64,000 nt of DNA from Actinomycetota bacterium (GTDB lineage: Bacteria; Actinomycetota; Actinomycetes; Propionibacteriales; Propionibacteriaceae). Positions 42,892 to 51,451 of the stretch are shown here, piece by piece. The position numbers were made by a program, and so were the translations under genes. The stretch spans positions 124,001 through 188,000 of the forward strand of contig JAIUOT010000055.1 in the NCBI GenBank assembly GCA_020161015.1. Direction: 5' to 3'. The first letter of the stretch is position 1; every line of letters begins with the position of its first letter. A model generated the notes under the pieces. That model saw only the letters and a program-made list of their open reading frames with translations, searched no databases and was not told where the DNA came from.

Positions 42892-44544
42892 TCAGCCCGC
42901 CGCAAGGACTTCCACCGTCGCCTCGTCGCCGTCGCGCCGGAACGCCCAGGTGCTCGACGGCGCCAGCCCGTCGAGCAGCGCGCGGTCGTGGGTGACGATC
43001 AGCAGCGTGCCGGAGAACGCGCCCAGGGCGGCCTCCAGCTGCTCGATGGCCGCGGCGTCGAGGTGGTTCGTCGGCTCGTCGAGCACGACGACGTTCACCG
43101 CGCCGCCCTGGAGGACGGCCAGCGCGGCGCGCGTCCGCTCGCCGAGGGAGAGCGTGTCGCAGGGCCGTCCGACGTGTTCGGGCCCCAGCCCGAACTTCGC
43201 GAGCAGCGTCCGCACCACGACCGGGTCGGGCTCGCCGAGGCGGGCGGAGACCACCTCCGCCAGCGGGCGGGTGCCGCCGACCAGCGTGCGGCCCTGGTCG
43301 ATCGTCCCGACGCGGGTGCGGCTTCCCCACGAGACCCGCCCGGACGCCGGGGGCCGGACGCCCAGCACGGCGTCCAGCAGGGTGGACTTGCCGGCGCCGT
43401 TCGGCCCGAGCAGTGCCACCCGGTCCCCCCGCGCGACCTGGGCCGACACCGGCCCCAGCCGGAACCCGCCGCGCGCCACGACCACCGACTCGAGGGTGAG
43501 CACCACCTCGGCGGGCGCGGGAGCCTCGCCGATGGCGTAGCGCAGCTCCCACTCCTTGCGGGGTTGCTCCACCTCCGGCAGGCGCTCGACGGCGTCGCGG
43601 ACGCGTGCCGCGCGCTGGTCCATCCGGCGCGCGCGGTCCTCCCGGTACTTCTTCTCCAGCTTGTTCCCCGGGCCCAGGCGATCCGCCCTGGCGCGGCCCT
43701 CCCGCGCCCACTCGGTCTTGCGCCGCGCCTGCTGGAGGAGGGCGTCCCGCTGGGCAAGGGAGGCCTCGTAGTCCTCGACGGCCCGGGCGCGGGCCCGCGC
43801 GCGTTCCTCGCGGTACGCCGTCCAGCCCCCGGCGTAGGCGTTCACCGCCTGTTGCGCGATGTCGAGCTCGAGCACGGACGTGGCCACGGCGTCCAGGAAC
43901 TCCCGGTCGTGCGAGGCCAGCAGCACCGGCGAGCCCACGGCCCGGACGAACGCCGTGAGCGCGTCGAGGCCGGCGGCGTCGAGGTTGTTGGTCGGCTCGT
44001 CCAGCAGCAGCAGGTCGTAGCGGCTGACGAGGATGGTCGCCAGCCCGGCCCGCGCCGCCTGCCCCCCGGACAGGCTGCCGAGCGGACGGTCGAGGGCGAC
44101 GTCCAGGTCGAGGCGGGCGAGCACCTCGGCCAGCCGCACGTCGAGGTCGGCGCCGCCGAGCGCGAGCCACACCTCCAGGGCGTGGGCGTACCGCTCCCCT
44201 GCCTGCTCCACCCCCGCGGCGAGGCGGTCGGCGGCGGCCTCGAAGGCCTCCTGGGCAGGGCCGACACCGGTGCGGCGCCGGGCGTAGCCGAGGATCGTGT
44301 CCTGCGGCGAGGGCGGCGCCTGCGGCAGGTAGCCGACGCTGGCGCCCGGGGGCGACAACCGGACGGTGCCGCTGTCGGCGGCGTGCTCGCCCGCGACGAT
44401 CCGCAGGAGCGTGGTCTTGCCCGACCCGTTGGGTCCGACGAGCGCGGTGACGTCTCCGGGCGCGAGCGTCAGGTCGAGGCCGGAGAAGAGCGGGCGGGCG
44501 CCGAAGGAGGCGGCGACGCCGGAGAGCAGGAGGGATGCGGACAC
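42892..44544 (-). CDS. ABC-F family ATPase
   Basis: A 550-residue soluble protein with two ABC ATPase domains and no membrane segment, as in ABC-F proteins that act on the ribosome. First domain: Walker A GPNGSGKTT, signature LSGGQAARAGLA, Walker B LLLLDEPTNNLD. Second domain: Walker A GPNGAGKST, signature LSLGERTRAALAVL, Walker B VVLDEPTNHLD. Between them lies a charged helical linker (RARARAVEDYEASLAQRDAL). Members are translation factors or antibiotic-resistance proteins; the sequence does not decide. It starts with GTG and is transcribed against the lanthionine operon, ending 19 bases from it. Confidence 0.92.
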   Translation of the reverse strand: MSASLLLSGVAASFGARPLFSGLDLTLAPGDVTALVGPNGSGKTTLLRIVAGEHAADSGTVRLSPPGASVGYLPQAPPSPQDTILGYARRRTGVGPAQEAFEAAADRLAAGVEQAGERYAHALEVWLALGGADLDVRLAEVLARLDLDVALDRPLGSLSGGQAARAGLATILVSRYDLLLLDEPTNNLDAAGLDALTAFVRAVGSPVLLASHDREFLDAVATSVLELDIAQQAVNAYAGGWTAYREERARARARAVEDYEASLAQRDALLQQARRKTEWAREGRARADRLGPGNKLEKKYREDRARRMDQRAARVRDAVERLPEVEQPRKEWELRYAIGEAPAPAEVVLTLESVVVARGGFRLGPVSAQVARGDRVALLGPNGAGKSTLLDAVLGVRPPASGRVSWGSRTRVGTIDQGRTLVGGTRPLAEVVSARLGEPDPVVVRTLLAKFGLGPEHVGRPCDTLSLGERTRAALAVLQGGAVNVVVLDEPTNHLDAAAIEQLEAALGAFSGTLLIVTHDRALLDGLAPSSTWAFRRDGDEATVEVLAAG

Positions 44545-44658
44545 AGGAGACCTTCGATCGCGGGGACAGGGCGAGAGGTCAGTTCCACATGCCGTCCAGA
44601 GTGCGCGCTCCCCGCCCTCCGCGTCAAACCTCGGCGGTGCGTCGGCCGCCGGACGGCC

Positions 44659-45840
44659 TCAGCGCAGGCGCTCGCCCCGCACCTGGGGGGACGCGAACAC
44701 GTTCGTGACCACCTCGCCGCCCATCCAGTCCGTCAGCCGGGCCGCCTCGTGCGCCAGGGCCGCGCGGGCGTCCGGACCGGGGTCGCGGCGGTACACGACC
44801 CGCACGGTCCCGTCGGCGTCCTGCACCCAGCAGCCGACCACGCGGCCGTCCCACCAGGCGGTGGTGCCGGCGTTGCCGGCGCTGTCGAACAGGAACGGGA
44901 CGTCGTCGGGGTCGAGGTAGAAGTCCCGCTGCTTCCACCCCATCGTGGTGGGGTCGAGCGTGGGCAGCAGCGCGCCCCACGGCTCCACGGGCGCGTCCGG
45001 CACCTCGTCGCCCGGCAGCACCCAGCCGGTCTCCCCCGAGTCCAGGCGGACGCCGACCGCCGCCACGTCCGCGGGCGCGCGACGCACGGCCGCCTTCGTC
45101 GCGCCGAGCCACCATGCGAGGTCGGACTCGGTCCCGGGGCCGAACGTCCACAACCAGCGCCGGACGAGTTCCGCGTAGCCGGCGGCCTCCGGGAGGAGCG
45201 CCGGCTCCTCGCCCAGCCACGAGGCCATCGGCGTCCACCGCGGCTTCGAGAGGCGCCAGTGGCCGCCGTTGCTCCCGCGCACGAGCAGGCCCCGCGCCCC
45301 CAGCACCGTCAGCAGCCGGGGCGCGACCGGCGCCTCCTGCGACCACTTGCCGCTGCCGAACACGATCCGGGTGGCCAGCGCGGGGACCTCGGCGCGCAGG
45401 GTGGCGGCGTCCAGTTCCTCGCCGGCCGCCAGGCGCTCGAGCACGGCGGCGGCCGCCTCCTCCAGCCAGGCCGAACCGTCCGCGGCAGCCCCCGCCTTCT
45501 CGATGTCGGCCGCGAGCCGGCGTCCCTCTGCTGCGGCGACCCGGGCCGAGGCGCTCCCCCAGGCCGCCGGCAGCAGGTCGCGCGGGAAGACGAACAGCGT
45601 GCGCCGCATCGCGAGCTGCTTCACCAGCGTCCGGCGCCGGTAGAGCTCGGCGTCGACGTCGGCGATCGTCACCCCTTCGCTCCGCGCGGCCACGGCCAGG
45701 TGGACGGTGGGCGCCTCGGTCGCGTGCAGCACCGTCATCGCAGCGGTCACGGACACGGCGTCGGCGAGACGGTGGCCGGGGTGGAGGCCGTGCCGCCGGG
45801 CCAGCCGGGCACGCCGGGCGGGATCGGGGAAGGGGTGCAC
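44659..45840 (-). CDS. Winged-helix DNA-binding protein (HTH_42/DUF1006 family)
   Basis: A 393-residue protein of the HTH_42 family, which has three tandem winged helices and includes the DNA glycosylase AlkZ. Visible family stretches: YRRRTLVKQLAMRRTLFVFP, a central RWLWTFGPGTESDLAWWLGA and a C-terminal PFLFDSAGNAGTTAWWDGRV. The QxQ catalytic motif of AlkZ is not evident, so glycosylase activity is uncertain. Starts with GTG at 45840. It is transcribed alone, divergent from the acetyltransferase gene. Confidence 0.85.
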   Translation of the reverse strand: MHPFPDPARRARLARRHGLHPGHRLADAVSVTAAMTVLHATEAPTVHLAVAARSEGVTIADVDAELYRRRTLVKQLAMRRTLFVFPRDLLPAAWGSASARVAAAEGRRLAADIEKAGAAADGSAWLEEAAAAVLERLAAGEELDAATLRAEVPALATRIVFGSGKWSQEAPVAPRLLTVLGARGLLVRGSNGGHWRLSKPRWTPMASWLGEEPALLPEAAGYAELVRRWLWTFGPGTESDLAWWLGATKAAVRRAPADVAAVGVRLDSGETGWVLPGDEVPDAPVEPWGALLPTLDPTTMGWKQRDFYLDPDDVPFLFDSAGNAGTTAWWDGRVVGCWVQDADGTVRVVYRRDPGPDARAALAHEAARLTDWMGGEVVTNVFASPQVRGERLR

Positions 45841-45862
45841 CGGCCCATGATCGCCGCCGGAC

Positions 45863-45868
45863 TAGGGT
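45863..45868 (+). promoter_or_regulatory. -10 box, leaderless promoter of GNAT gene
   Basis: TAGGGT, 7 bases before the ATG at 45876. Confidence 0.5.
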
Positions 45869-45875
45869 GGCGTCC

Positions 45876-46403
45876 ATGCCCGTGACGCTCCTGACCGACC
45901 GACTGGTGCTGCGTCCCTGGACCGACGCCGACGTCGACGCCGCCTTCGACATCTACTCCCGCTGGGAGGTGGCCCGCTACCTCGGCGCCACCCCGCAGGC
46001 GTGGATCGACCGGTCCGACGCCGAGGCCGCCCTCGCCCGCTGGTCGGCCCTGACCGGGGAGGTGCACGGGGTGTGGGCGATCGTGCCGAAGGGTGAGGAC
46101 GTCCCGGTCGGCTCGGCCCTGATGAAGCTCCTGCCGGCCAGCGGCACCGGGGAGCCCACCGCCGACACCGAGGTGGGCTGGCACCTGCACCCGCGGGCGT
46201 GGGGCCACGGCTACGCCACCGAGGCCGGCGGGCGCCTGGTCGAGAACGCCTGGGCGCACGGCCTGACCGAGGTGTACGCCGTCACCTACCCCCAGAACCT
46301 GGCCTCGCAGGCGGTCTGCGAGCGCCTCGGCATGGCCCGCCTCGGGCCCACCGACCGCTACTACGACACCGAGTGCGAGCTGTTCGTGAAACGTCGCGAT
46401 TGA
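45876..46403 (+). CDS. GNAT N-acetyltransferase (RimJ/RimL-like)
   Basis: A 175-residue acetyltransferase. LLTDRLVLRPWTDADVDAAF opens the fold, the acetyl-CoA-binding region is HPRAWGHGYATEAGGRLVEN and the last strand-helix unit is YPQNLASQAVCERLGMARLG. The start is set by a leaderless -10 box. Its stop codon overlaps the -35 element of the PTS promoter. Substrate unknown; unrelated in sequence detail to the GNAT at 31.8 kb apart from the fold. Confidence 0.9.
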   Translation: MPVTLLTDRLVLRPWTDADVDAAFDIYSRWEVARYLGATPQAWIDRSDAEAALARWSALTGEVHGVWAIVPKGEDVPVGSALMKLLPASGTGEPTADTEVGWHLHPRAWGHGYATEAGGRLVENAWAHGLTEVYAVTYPQNLASQAVCERLGMARLGPTDRYYDTECELFVKRRD

Positions 46404-46429
46404 CGCGCCCGCGCCACCGGGATTACCCT
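46400..46429 (+). promoter_or_regulatory. PTS operon promoter
   Basis: TTGACG (46400-46405), 18-base spacer and TACCCT (46424-46429), giving a start near 46436, ahead of the antiterminator site. Confidence 0.6.
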
Positions 46430-46453
46430 CATTCGTGAGCGAGTCGCTCGAAC

Positions 46454-46484
46454 AGGGTTGTTACCCATACGGGGCAAGACCTGA
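46454..46484 (+). promoter_or_regulatory. RAT ribonucleic antiterminator for LicT/BglG
   Basis: The RNA would begin AGGGTTGTTACCCATACGGG and end GCAAGACCTGA, closely matching the BglG/SacY/LicT target. Its 3' end overlaps the left arm of the following terminator, so the two structures exclude each other. Confidence 0.88.
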
Positions 46485-46514
46485 GATGCACACAGTGCGT
46501 CTCGGGTCTTTTTT
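46477..46514 (+). terminator. Conditional intrinsic terminator of the PTS operon
   Basis: A 14-bp stem (46477-46490 with 46496-46509, two G-U pairs) with a CACAG loop and six Ts. Unusual here in having a true T-run. The antiterminator protein bound to the RAT would block it when sugar is present. Confidence 0.9.
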
Positions 46515-46549
46515 GTTTTTCGGGCCAGAACGGGGAAAGGAAATCGACA

Positions 46550-48607
46550 ATGGAGTCCACGACGAAGCGAAGTACGGCGGAGGCTATCGTCGACGCCGTC
46601 GGCGGCGCTGACAACGTGCTCAGCCTGACGCACTGCGCCACGCGCCTTCGGTTCGAACTGAAGGACGCCTCCGGCATCGACGTGAAGGCCGTCGAGAAGG
46701 TGCCCGGCGTGATGGGGGCCGTGCCGCAGAGCGGCGACCGCTACCAGGTGGTCATCGGCGGCGGCGTCCAGACCACCTTCAACGAGATCATGAACCTGCC
46801 GGCGATGGCGAATGTCGGCAAGGGCGTCTCCGACGCCGACGTGAAGGCCCGCGAGCGGGCCAAGGCCCGCGGCAAGGTCGCCTGGCTGGACGCGTTCTTC
46901 GAGTACCTGTCCGACTCGTTCCGACCGCTGCTGGGCGTGCTGCTGGGCGCGTCGCTGATCATCGCGTTCGCCGCGGTGCTCGACGCCCTGGGCATCATCG
47001 ACTTCCGTTCCGCGGACAAGCCGGCCGGCTGGGTGTTCTGGGACGCCATGTGGCGCGCGGTGTTCTACTTCCTGCCGATCATGGTCGCCTACAACGCCTC
47101 CAAGAAGCTGAACGTCGACCCGTGGGTGGGCGCGACGGTCATGGGCGCGATGATGACCCCCGAGTTCATCAGCCTGTCGAAGGCCGCAGACACCGTCTGC
47201 ACCACCAACCCGCTGCTGGGCACCCAGTCCTGCGTCGCCAACATCTTCGGCCTGCCGATGCAGCTGAACGACTACGGCGGCCAGGTGTTCGTGCCGCTGA
47301 TCATGGTCGCCGTTCTCGCCCTGGTCTACAAGGCGCTGAAGAAGGTGTTCCCGGAGAACATCCAGATGGTCTTCGTGCCGTTCTTCTCGATGCTGATCAT
47401 GATTCCGGTGACCGCATTCCTGATCGGCCCGCTCGGAATCTGGCTCGGTAACGGCCTCGGTTCCGGACTCGCGTGGCTCAACACCAGCGCCCCGATCGTG
47501 TTCGCGATCATCATCCCGCTGCTCTACCCGTTCCTCGTGCCGCTGGGCCTGCACTGGCCGCTGAACGCGCTCATGCTGGTGAACATCAACACCCTCGGCT
47601 ACGACTTCATCCAGGGCCCCATGGGTTCGTGGAACTTCGCCGCCTTCGGCGCGACCGCCGGCGTGCTGTTCATCGCGTGGCGCAACCGGAACACCGAGAT
47701 GAAGGAGGTCGCCACCGGTGCCCTCGCAGCCGGCCTGCTCGGCGGCATCTCGGAGCCGTCCCTGTACGGCATCCACCTGCGCTACAAGCGGATCTACCCC
47801 CGCATGCTCATCGGCTGTGCGGTCGGCGGCGTCCTCACCGGCCTGCTCGGCTGGGCCAGCGGCGGCGTCAAGACCAGCGTGTTCGCCTTCACCTCCCTGC
47901 TCACCATCCCGGTGTTCAGCCCGATGTGGGTCTACGGCATCTCGATCGCCGCGGCGTTCGCCACCGCGATGATCCTGGTCATCATCTCCGACTACCGCAC
48001 CCCGGAGCAGAAGGCGGAGGAGGAGGCCGATCGCGCCCAGGCCGAGGCCGACCTCGCCATGGAGAAGGCCCGCAAGGCCGAGGCCCTCGCTGCCCCGTCC
48101 GCCGCTCCCGTGGCCGTCGCCGCTGCCGGCGGTGGCGTGGCCACGCTGGTCCGCACCGACGTGGTGGCAGCCCCGATGGCCGGCAAGGTCGTCGCGCTGG
48201 CCGACGTGAAGGACAAGGTGTTCGCGTCCAAGGCCCTCGGTGAGGGCGTCGGCATCGAGCCCAGCTCCGGACGGGTCGTCGCCCCGGTCTCCGGCGTGCT
48301 GGTCACCGTCCCGGACAGCGGCCACGCCTTCGGCATCAAGACCGACGACGGCGTGGAGGTGCTGGTGCACGTGGGCATCGACACCGTCCGGCTCAACGGC
48401 AAGGGCTTCTCCGTGGCGGTCGCCAAGGACCAGCACGTGATGGCCGGCGACGTGCTCGCCAACGTCGACCTCGACGCGATCAAGGCGGCGGGGTACGACA
48501 CCACCACCGTGGTCGTGGTGATCAACACCATGACCCTGGAGTCGGTTGTTCCGCGGACGTCCGACGTCGTGGCCCTCGGGGACCCCATCATTGATGTGAC
48601 CCCCTAG
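46550..48607 (+). CDS. Beta-glucoside-type PTS permease, EIIBCA
   Basis: A 685-residue phosphotransferase-system permease in the order B-C-A. EIIB: phospho-Cys29 in LSLTHCATRLRFEL. EIIC: about ten membrane helices (100-465) with the family motif GGISEPSLYGIHLRYKR. EIIA (about 530-685): HAFGIKTDDGVEVLVHVGID, active-site His607. This is the beta-glucoside (BglF/BglP) group, so the sugar is probably an aryl-beta-glucoside or related disaccharide, imported and phosphorylated together. GGGGAAAGGAAA precedes the ATG. No phospho-beta-glucosidase gene is in the window. Confidence 0.95.
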   Translation: MESTTKRSTAEAIVDAVGGADNVLSLTHCATRLRFELKDASGIDVKAVEKVPGVMGAVPQSGDRYQVVIGGGVQTTFNEIMNLPAMANVGKGVSDADVKARERAKARGKVAWLDAFFEYLSDSFRPLLGVLLGASLIIAFAAVLDALGIIDFRSADKPAGWVFWDAMWRAVFYFLPIMVAYNASKKLNVDPWVGATVMGAMMTPEFISLSKAADTVCTTNPLLGTQSCVANIFGLPMQLNDYGGQVFVPLIMVAVLALVYKALKKVFPENIQMVFVPFFSMLIMIPVTAFLIGPLGIWLGNGLGSGLAWLNTSAPIVFAIIIPLLYPFLVPLGLHWPLNALMLVNINTLGYDFIQGPMGSWNFAAFGATAGVLFIAWRNRNTEMKEVATGALAAGLLGGISEPSLYGIHLRYKRIYPRMLIGCAVGGVLTGLLGWASGGVKTSVFAFTSLLTIPVFSPMWVYGISIAAAFATAMILVIISDYRTPEQKAEEEADRAQAEADLAMEKARKAEALAAPSAAPVAVAAAGGGVATLVRTDVVAAPMAGKVVALADVKDKVFASKALGEGVGIEPSSGRVVAPVSGVLVTVPDSGHAFGIKTDDGVEVLVHVGIDTVRLNGKGFSVAVAKDQHVMAGDVLANVDLDAIKAAGYDTTTVVVVINTMTLESVVPRTSDVVALGDPIIDVTP

Positions 48608-48627
48608 AGGCATCGACCGGACCTGAG

Positions 48628-49470
48628 ATGGAAATCGCACGCGTCTTCAACAACAACCTCGTCCTCGCGCTGGACGATGCCGGACGCGAAGTGATCCTGA
48701 CCGGCCGTGGCCTGGGATTCCAGGCCCGGCCGGGCCAGGCCGTCGACCCGGAGAAGGTGGTCCGGGTCTTCGTCCCGGTGGACGGGCGTGACCCCGACCA
48801 CCTGGCGCACCTGCTCTCGGGCATCCCGCCCGAGCACATCCAGCTCGTCGGGCAGGCGCTCGCCGAGGTCGGCCTCGACGCGGTGTCGCGCAACCCGTCC
48901 CTGGTGATCGCGCTGGCCGACCACGTCAGCTTCGCCCTGCGCCGGGTCGCGCTCGGCATGGACCTGGAGTACCCGCTGCTCGCCGAGGTGCAGCACCTGT
49001 ACAACGAGGAGTACCAGCAGGCGCTCTCGCTGCTGCACGCCATAAACCGTGCCGCGGAGGTGCCGCTGCCGGAGGTGGAGGCGGTCGGGCTGGCGCTGCA
49101 CCTGGTGAACGCGGGGTTCGCCACCGGCGACCTCTCCTACACCTACAAGATGACCGGCATCATCCAGCAGATGGTGGCGGTCATCGAGCAGTCCTACGGG
49201 CTGCCGCTCGACTCCGGCAGCGTGAGCGTCGGACGGTTCGTCACCCACCTGCGTTACCTGTTCGTGCGCATCCACCAGCACCGCCAGCTCAGCGGCGAGC
49301 ACTCCACGATCGGCGTCGCGATCCGCGACGCCTACCCCCGGGCGGCCGAGTGCGCGGTGCGGCTCGCCGCCCTGCTGGAGCTCCGCCTCGGGGCGTCCCT
49401 GACCGACGACGAGGTGTCCTACCTCTCGCTGCACGTCGCCCGGGTCACCACCGACGACGACGCCGCCTGA
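48628..49470 (+). CDS. licT: BglG/LicT-family transcription antiterminator
   Basis: A 280-residue RNA-binding regulator. Residues 1-55 form the co-antiterminator domain (MEIARVFNNNLVLALDDAGR); two PRD domains follow, with phosphorylatable His in LADHVSFALRR and in the second PRD (VRIHQHRQLSG). It lies 20 bases after the PTS gene and binds the RAT upstream of that gene: EII-dependent phosphorylation keeps it inactive without sugar and active when sugar drains the phosphate (known for the family). Confidence 0.94.
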   Translation: MEIARVFNNNLVLALDDAGREVILTGRGLGFQARPGQAVDPEKVVRVFVPVDGRDPDHLAHLLSGIPPEHIQLVGQALAEVGLDAVSRNPSLVIALADHVSFALRRVALGMDLEYPLLAEVQHLYNEEYQQALSLLHAINRAAEVPLPEVEAVGLALHLVNAGFATGDLSYTYKMTGIIQQMVAVIEQSYGLPLDSGSVSVGRFVTHLRYLFVRIHQHRQLSGEHSTIGVAIRDAYPRAAECAVRLAALLELRLGASLTDDEVSYLSLHVARVTTDDDAA

Positions 49471-49509
49471 GCCGGTCGCGCGCCCGCGGGGCCGCGTCCG
49501 GCACCGGGC

Positions 49510-49515
49510 TAGGGT
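49510..49515 (+). promoter_or_regulatory. -10 box, leaderless promoter of ydcF-like gene
   Basis: TAGGGT with 7 bases to the ATG at 49523; a GTG at 49514 in frame overlaps this box and is unlikely to be used. Confidence 0.5.
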
Positions 49516-49522
49516 GGCGGCC

Positions 49523-50269
49523 ATGGGAGCCGGCGGACGGGTGCTGCGCACGCTGCTGCTCGTCCTCGGCGCCGCCCTCACCGCGAATGCCGCCTGGCTG
49601 GCCCTCACCGCGAACCTCACCGTCGGGACGGGCGCCACGGCCCTCCTCGGGCTCAGCCTGCTGGCGTGGGGCGGCTGGTTCCCGCGCCTGCGCCGCGTCC
49701 GGTGGCTGACCGCCGTCGCGGTGCTGGTGGCCCTGCTCGTCGTGCCGCTGTCGGCGTTCCTGGCCGTGGTCGGCACCGCGGACGACGTCCGCCACGACGA
49801 GGACGCGGTGATCGTCCTCGGTGCTGCCGTGCACGGCAGCGAACTCTCGCGCACCCTCGTCGGCCGCCTCGACCGGGCCGTGGACTACCACGCGCGGAAC
49901 CCGCGGGCGCTGCTGGTGGTCACCGGGGGGCGGGGGCCGCAGGAGGACCTGCCCGAGGCCGTCGCGATGCGCGACTACCTGCGCGCCCGCGGTGTCCCGG
50001 ACGACCTGATCGTGGTCGAGGACCGGGCCACCTCCACCGAGGAGAACTTCACCTTCTCCCGCGCGCTGCTCGACGCTCGCCTGCCGTCGGGCTACCGGGT
50101 GGCGTTCGTCACCGACGAGTTCCACGTGTACCGGGCCGGGCGCATCGCCGCGGCGGCGGGCCTGGACGCCACCCACGCGAGCAGCCGCACGCCCTGGTAC
50201 TTCTGGGCCGCGAACTACCTGCGCGAGGACCTGCTGGTGCTCGGCCTGTGGGCGACCGGACGGGGTTGA
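49523..50269 (+). CDS. YdcF-family (DUF218) membrane protein
   Basis: A 248-residue protein with three N-terminal membrane helices (about 5-85) and a DUF218 domain (about 95-240) starting DAVIVLGAAVHGSELSRTLV, with VTGGRGPQEDLPEAVAMRDY, DRATSTEENFTFSRALL and VTDEFHVYRAGRIAAAAGL. The E...D...H pattern fits the YdcF/SanA/ElyC fold, proteins linked to envelope polysaccharide or vancomycin sensitivity; the reaction is not known. Transcribed alone. Confidence 0.87.
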   Translation: MGAGGRVLRTLLLVLGAALTANAAWLALTANLTVGTGATALLGLSLLAWGGWFPRLRRVRWLTAVAVLVALLVVPLSAFLAVVGTADDVRHDEDAVIVLGAAVHGSELSRTLVGRLDRAVDYHARNPRALLVVTGGRGPQEDLPEAVAMRDYLRARGVPDDLIVVEDRATSTEENFTFSRALLDARLPSGYRVAFVTDEFHVYRAGRIAAAAGLDATHASSRTPWYFWAANYLREDLLVLGLWATGRG

Positions 50270-50302
50270 CCTCCCGGTTCGGGAGCACCGGCCGGACGGG
50301 GC

Positions 50303-51022
50303 TCAGCCGGCGGGCGTGACCTGCCGGACGTGCCGGACCGCCTCCGCGGTACCCCTGTCCCACGGCGCGCCGTGCCCGGGCAGCACCCACCGGGCGTCCA
50401 GCCGCTCCAGCGCGGCGAGGGAGTCGAGGGCGGCCTGCGGGTCGTCGGTGAACGGCGCGGGGCGGGGGCCCTCCTCTCCGGTGAGCACGTGACGCGTGGT
50501 CAGGGCGTCCCCGACGACCACCGCGTCGAGCGCGGGAACGTGGAGCGCGACGCTGCCGGGAGAGTGCCCGGGCATCGCGACGACCAGCGGTGCGCCCGGC
50601 ACCGGCAGCCGCTCCCCGGCGGTGAAGGTCCGCACCTCACGGAGGTAGGTAGTGCGCAGGCCGCCCCTGCCGGCGGCGTAGCCGAGGAAGCGCAGCAGCG
50701 GCAGGGGGCGGACGCGTCCCCAGGCCGTCGGCGGCTTGCCCTCGCCGCGCGCGCGGCCGGCGTCCGCCTCGTGCACCCAGACGGGCACGCCGTGGTCACG
50801 GCGCAGCCGCTCGGCGAACCCGAGGTGGTCCTCGTCCCCGTGCGTCAGCACCACGGCGCGCACGTCGCCGAGGGTGCGTCCCATCGCCGCCAGTTCGGCG
50901 AGGAACTCGTTCCACTGGCCGGCCAGGCCCGCGTCGAAGAGGGTGACGCCGTCTGCATCGGCGACGAGGTAGCAGGCGACGATGTCGTTGCCGACCCGGT
51001 GCAGGCCGTCCGCGAGCCTCAT
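50303..51022 (-). CDS. MBL-fold metallo-hydrolase
   Basis: A 239-residue metallo-beta-lactamase-fold hydrolase. The metal motif is THGDEDH (about 60-66), with further ligands in MPGHSPGSVALH, VVVGDAL and LPGHG near the C terminus. The HGDEDH form, with Asp in place of the second His of HxHxDH, is frequent in a glyoxalase-II-like subgroup. The ATG at 51022 overlaps the YrdB-like gene stop (ATGA). Substrate not predictable. Confidence 0.9.
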   Translation of the reverse strand: MRLADGLHRVGNDIVACYLVADADGVTLFDAGLAGQWNEFLAELAAMGRTLGDVRAVVLTHGDEDHLGFAERLRRDHGVPVWVHEADAGRARGEGKPPTAWGRVRPLPLLRFLGYAAGRGGLRTTYLREVRTFTAGERLPVPGAPLVVAMPGHSPGSVALHVPALDAVVVGDALTTRHVLTGEEGPRPAPFTDDPQAALDSLAALERLDARWVLPGHGAPWDRGTAEAVRHVRQVTPAG

Positions 51023-51360
51023 CGGGCCACCTCCGCGGGGGTGGCGAGCAACACGACGGTGTTGGCGACGACCAGCCCGGCCAGCACGGCGGCCGGCACC
51101 GGCCGGCCCGCCAGCGCGACCGCCGCGGCGGCCACCAGCAGGGCGGCGGAGCCGATCACCTCGCGGGTGTGCGGGGCGAGGCCGTTGGTGGCGTTCGGGG
51201 CCACGACCAGTCCCCAGAAGACCGCCAGGGCCACGGGCGCGGCGACGGTGGCCGGCCAGCGCAGCGGCCCGTCGACAAGGGTGTTGGCGGCGTAGCCGGC
51301 CGCGACGAGCCCGGCGATCTCCAGCGCGAAGCGGAGGGCGAGGTTGGTGAGCGTGAGCAT
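51019..51360 (-). CDS. YrdB-family (DUF2568) membrane protein
   Basis: A 113-residue protein with four membrane helices, beginning MLTLTNLALRFALEIAGLVA and containing the family motif AVFWGLVVAPNA. GAGGAGGACC precedes the ATG. First gene of a two-gene operon with the MBL hydrolase, divergent from the TetR regulator, which likely represses it. Function unknown. Confidence 0.88.
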   Translation of the reverse strand: MLTLTNLALRFALEIAGLVAAGYAANTLVDGPLRWPATVAAPVALAVFWGLVVAPNATNGLAPHTREVIGSAALLVAAAAVALAGRPVPAAVLAGLVVANTVVLLATPAEVAR

Positions 51361-51394
51361 GGTCCTCCTCGTGAGTTCGTGTCATGATGACGCC

Positions 51395-51437
51395 ATGGCT
51401 AGAGTAGTTAGCCATTAAGGCTAAGAGCAATAGCCAT
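51395..51437. promoter_or_regulatory. Operator cluster between yrdB-like and tetR genes
   Basis: ATGGCTA (51395-51401) and TAGCCAT (51409-51415) form one inverted repeat; TTAGCC-ATTAA-GGCTAA (51408-51424) forms another; a further TAGCCAT lies at 51431-51437. These AT-rich overlapping sites between divergent genes are the probable TetR operators. Confidence 0.65.
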
Positions 51438-51451
51438 CAGAAGGAGTGCGT

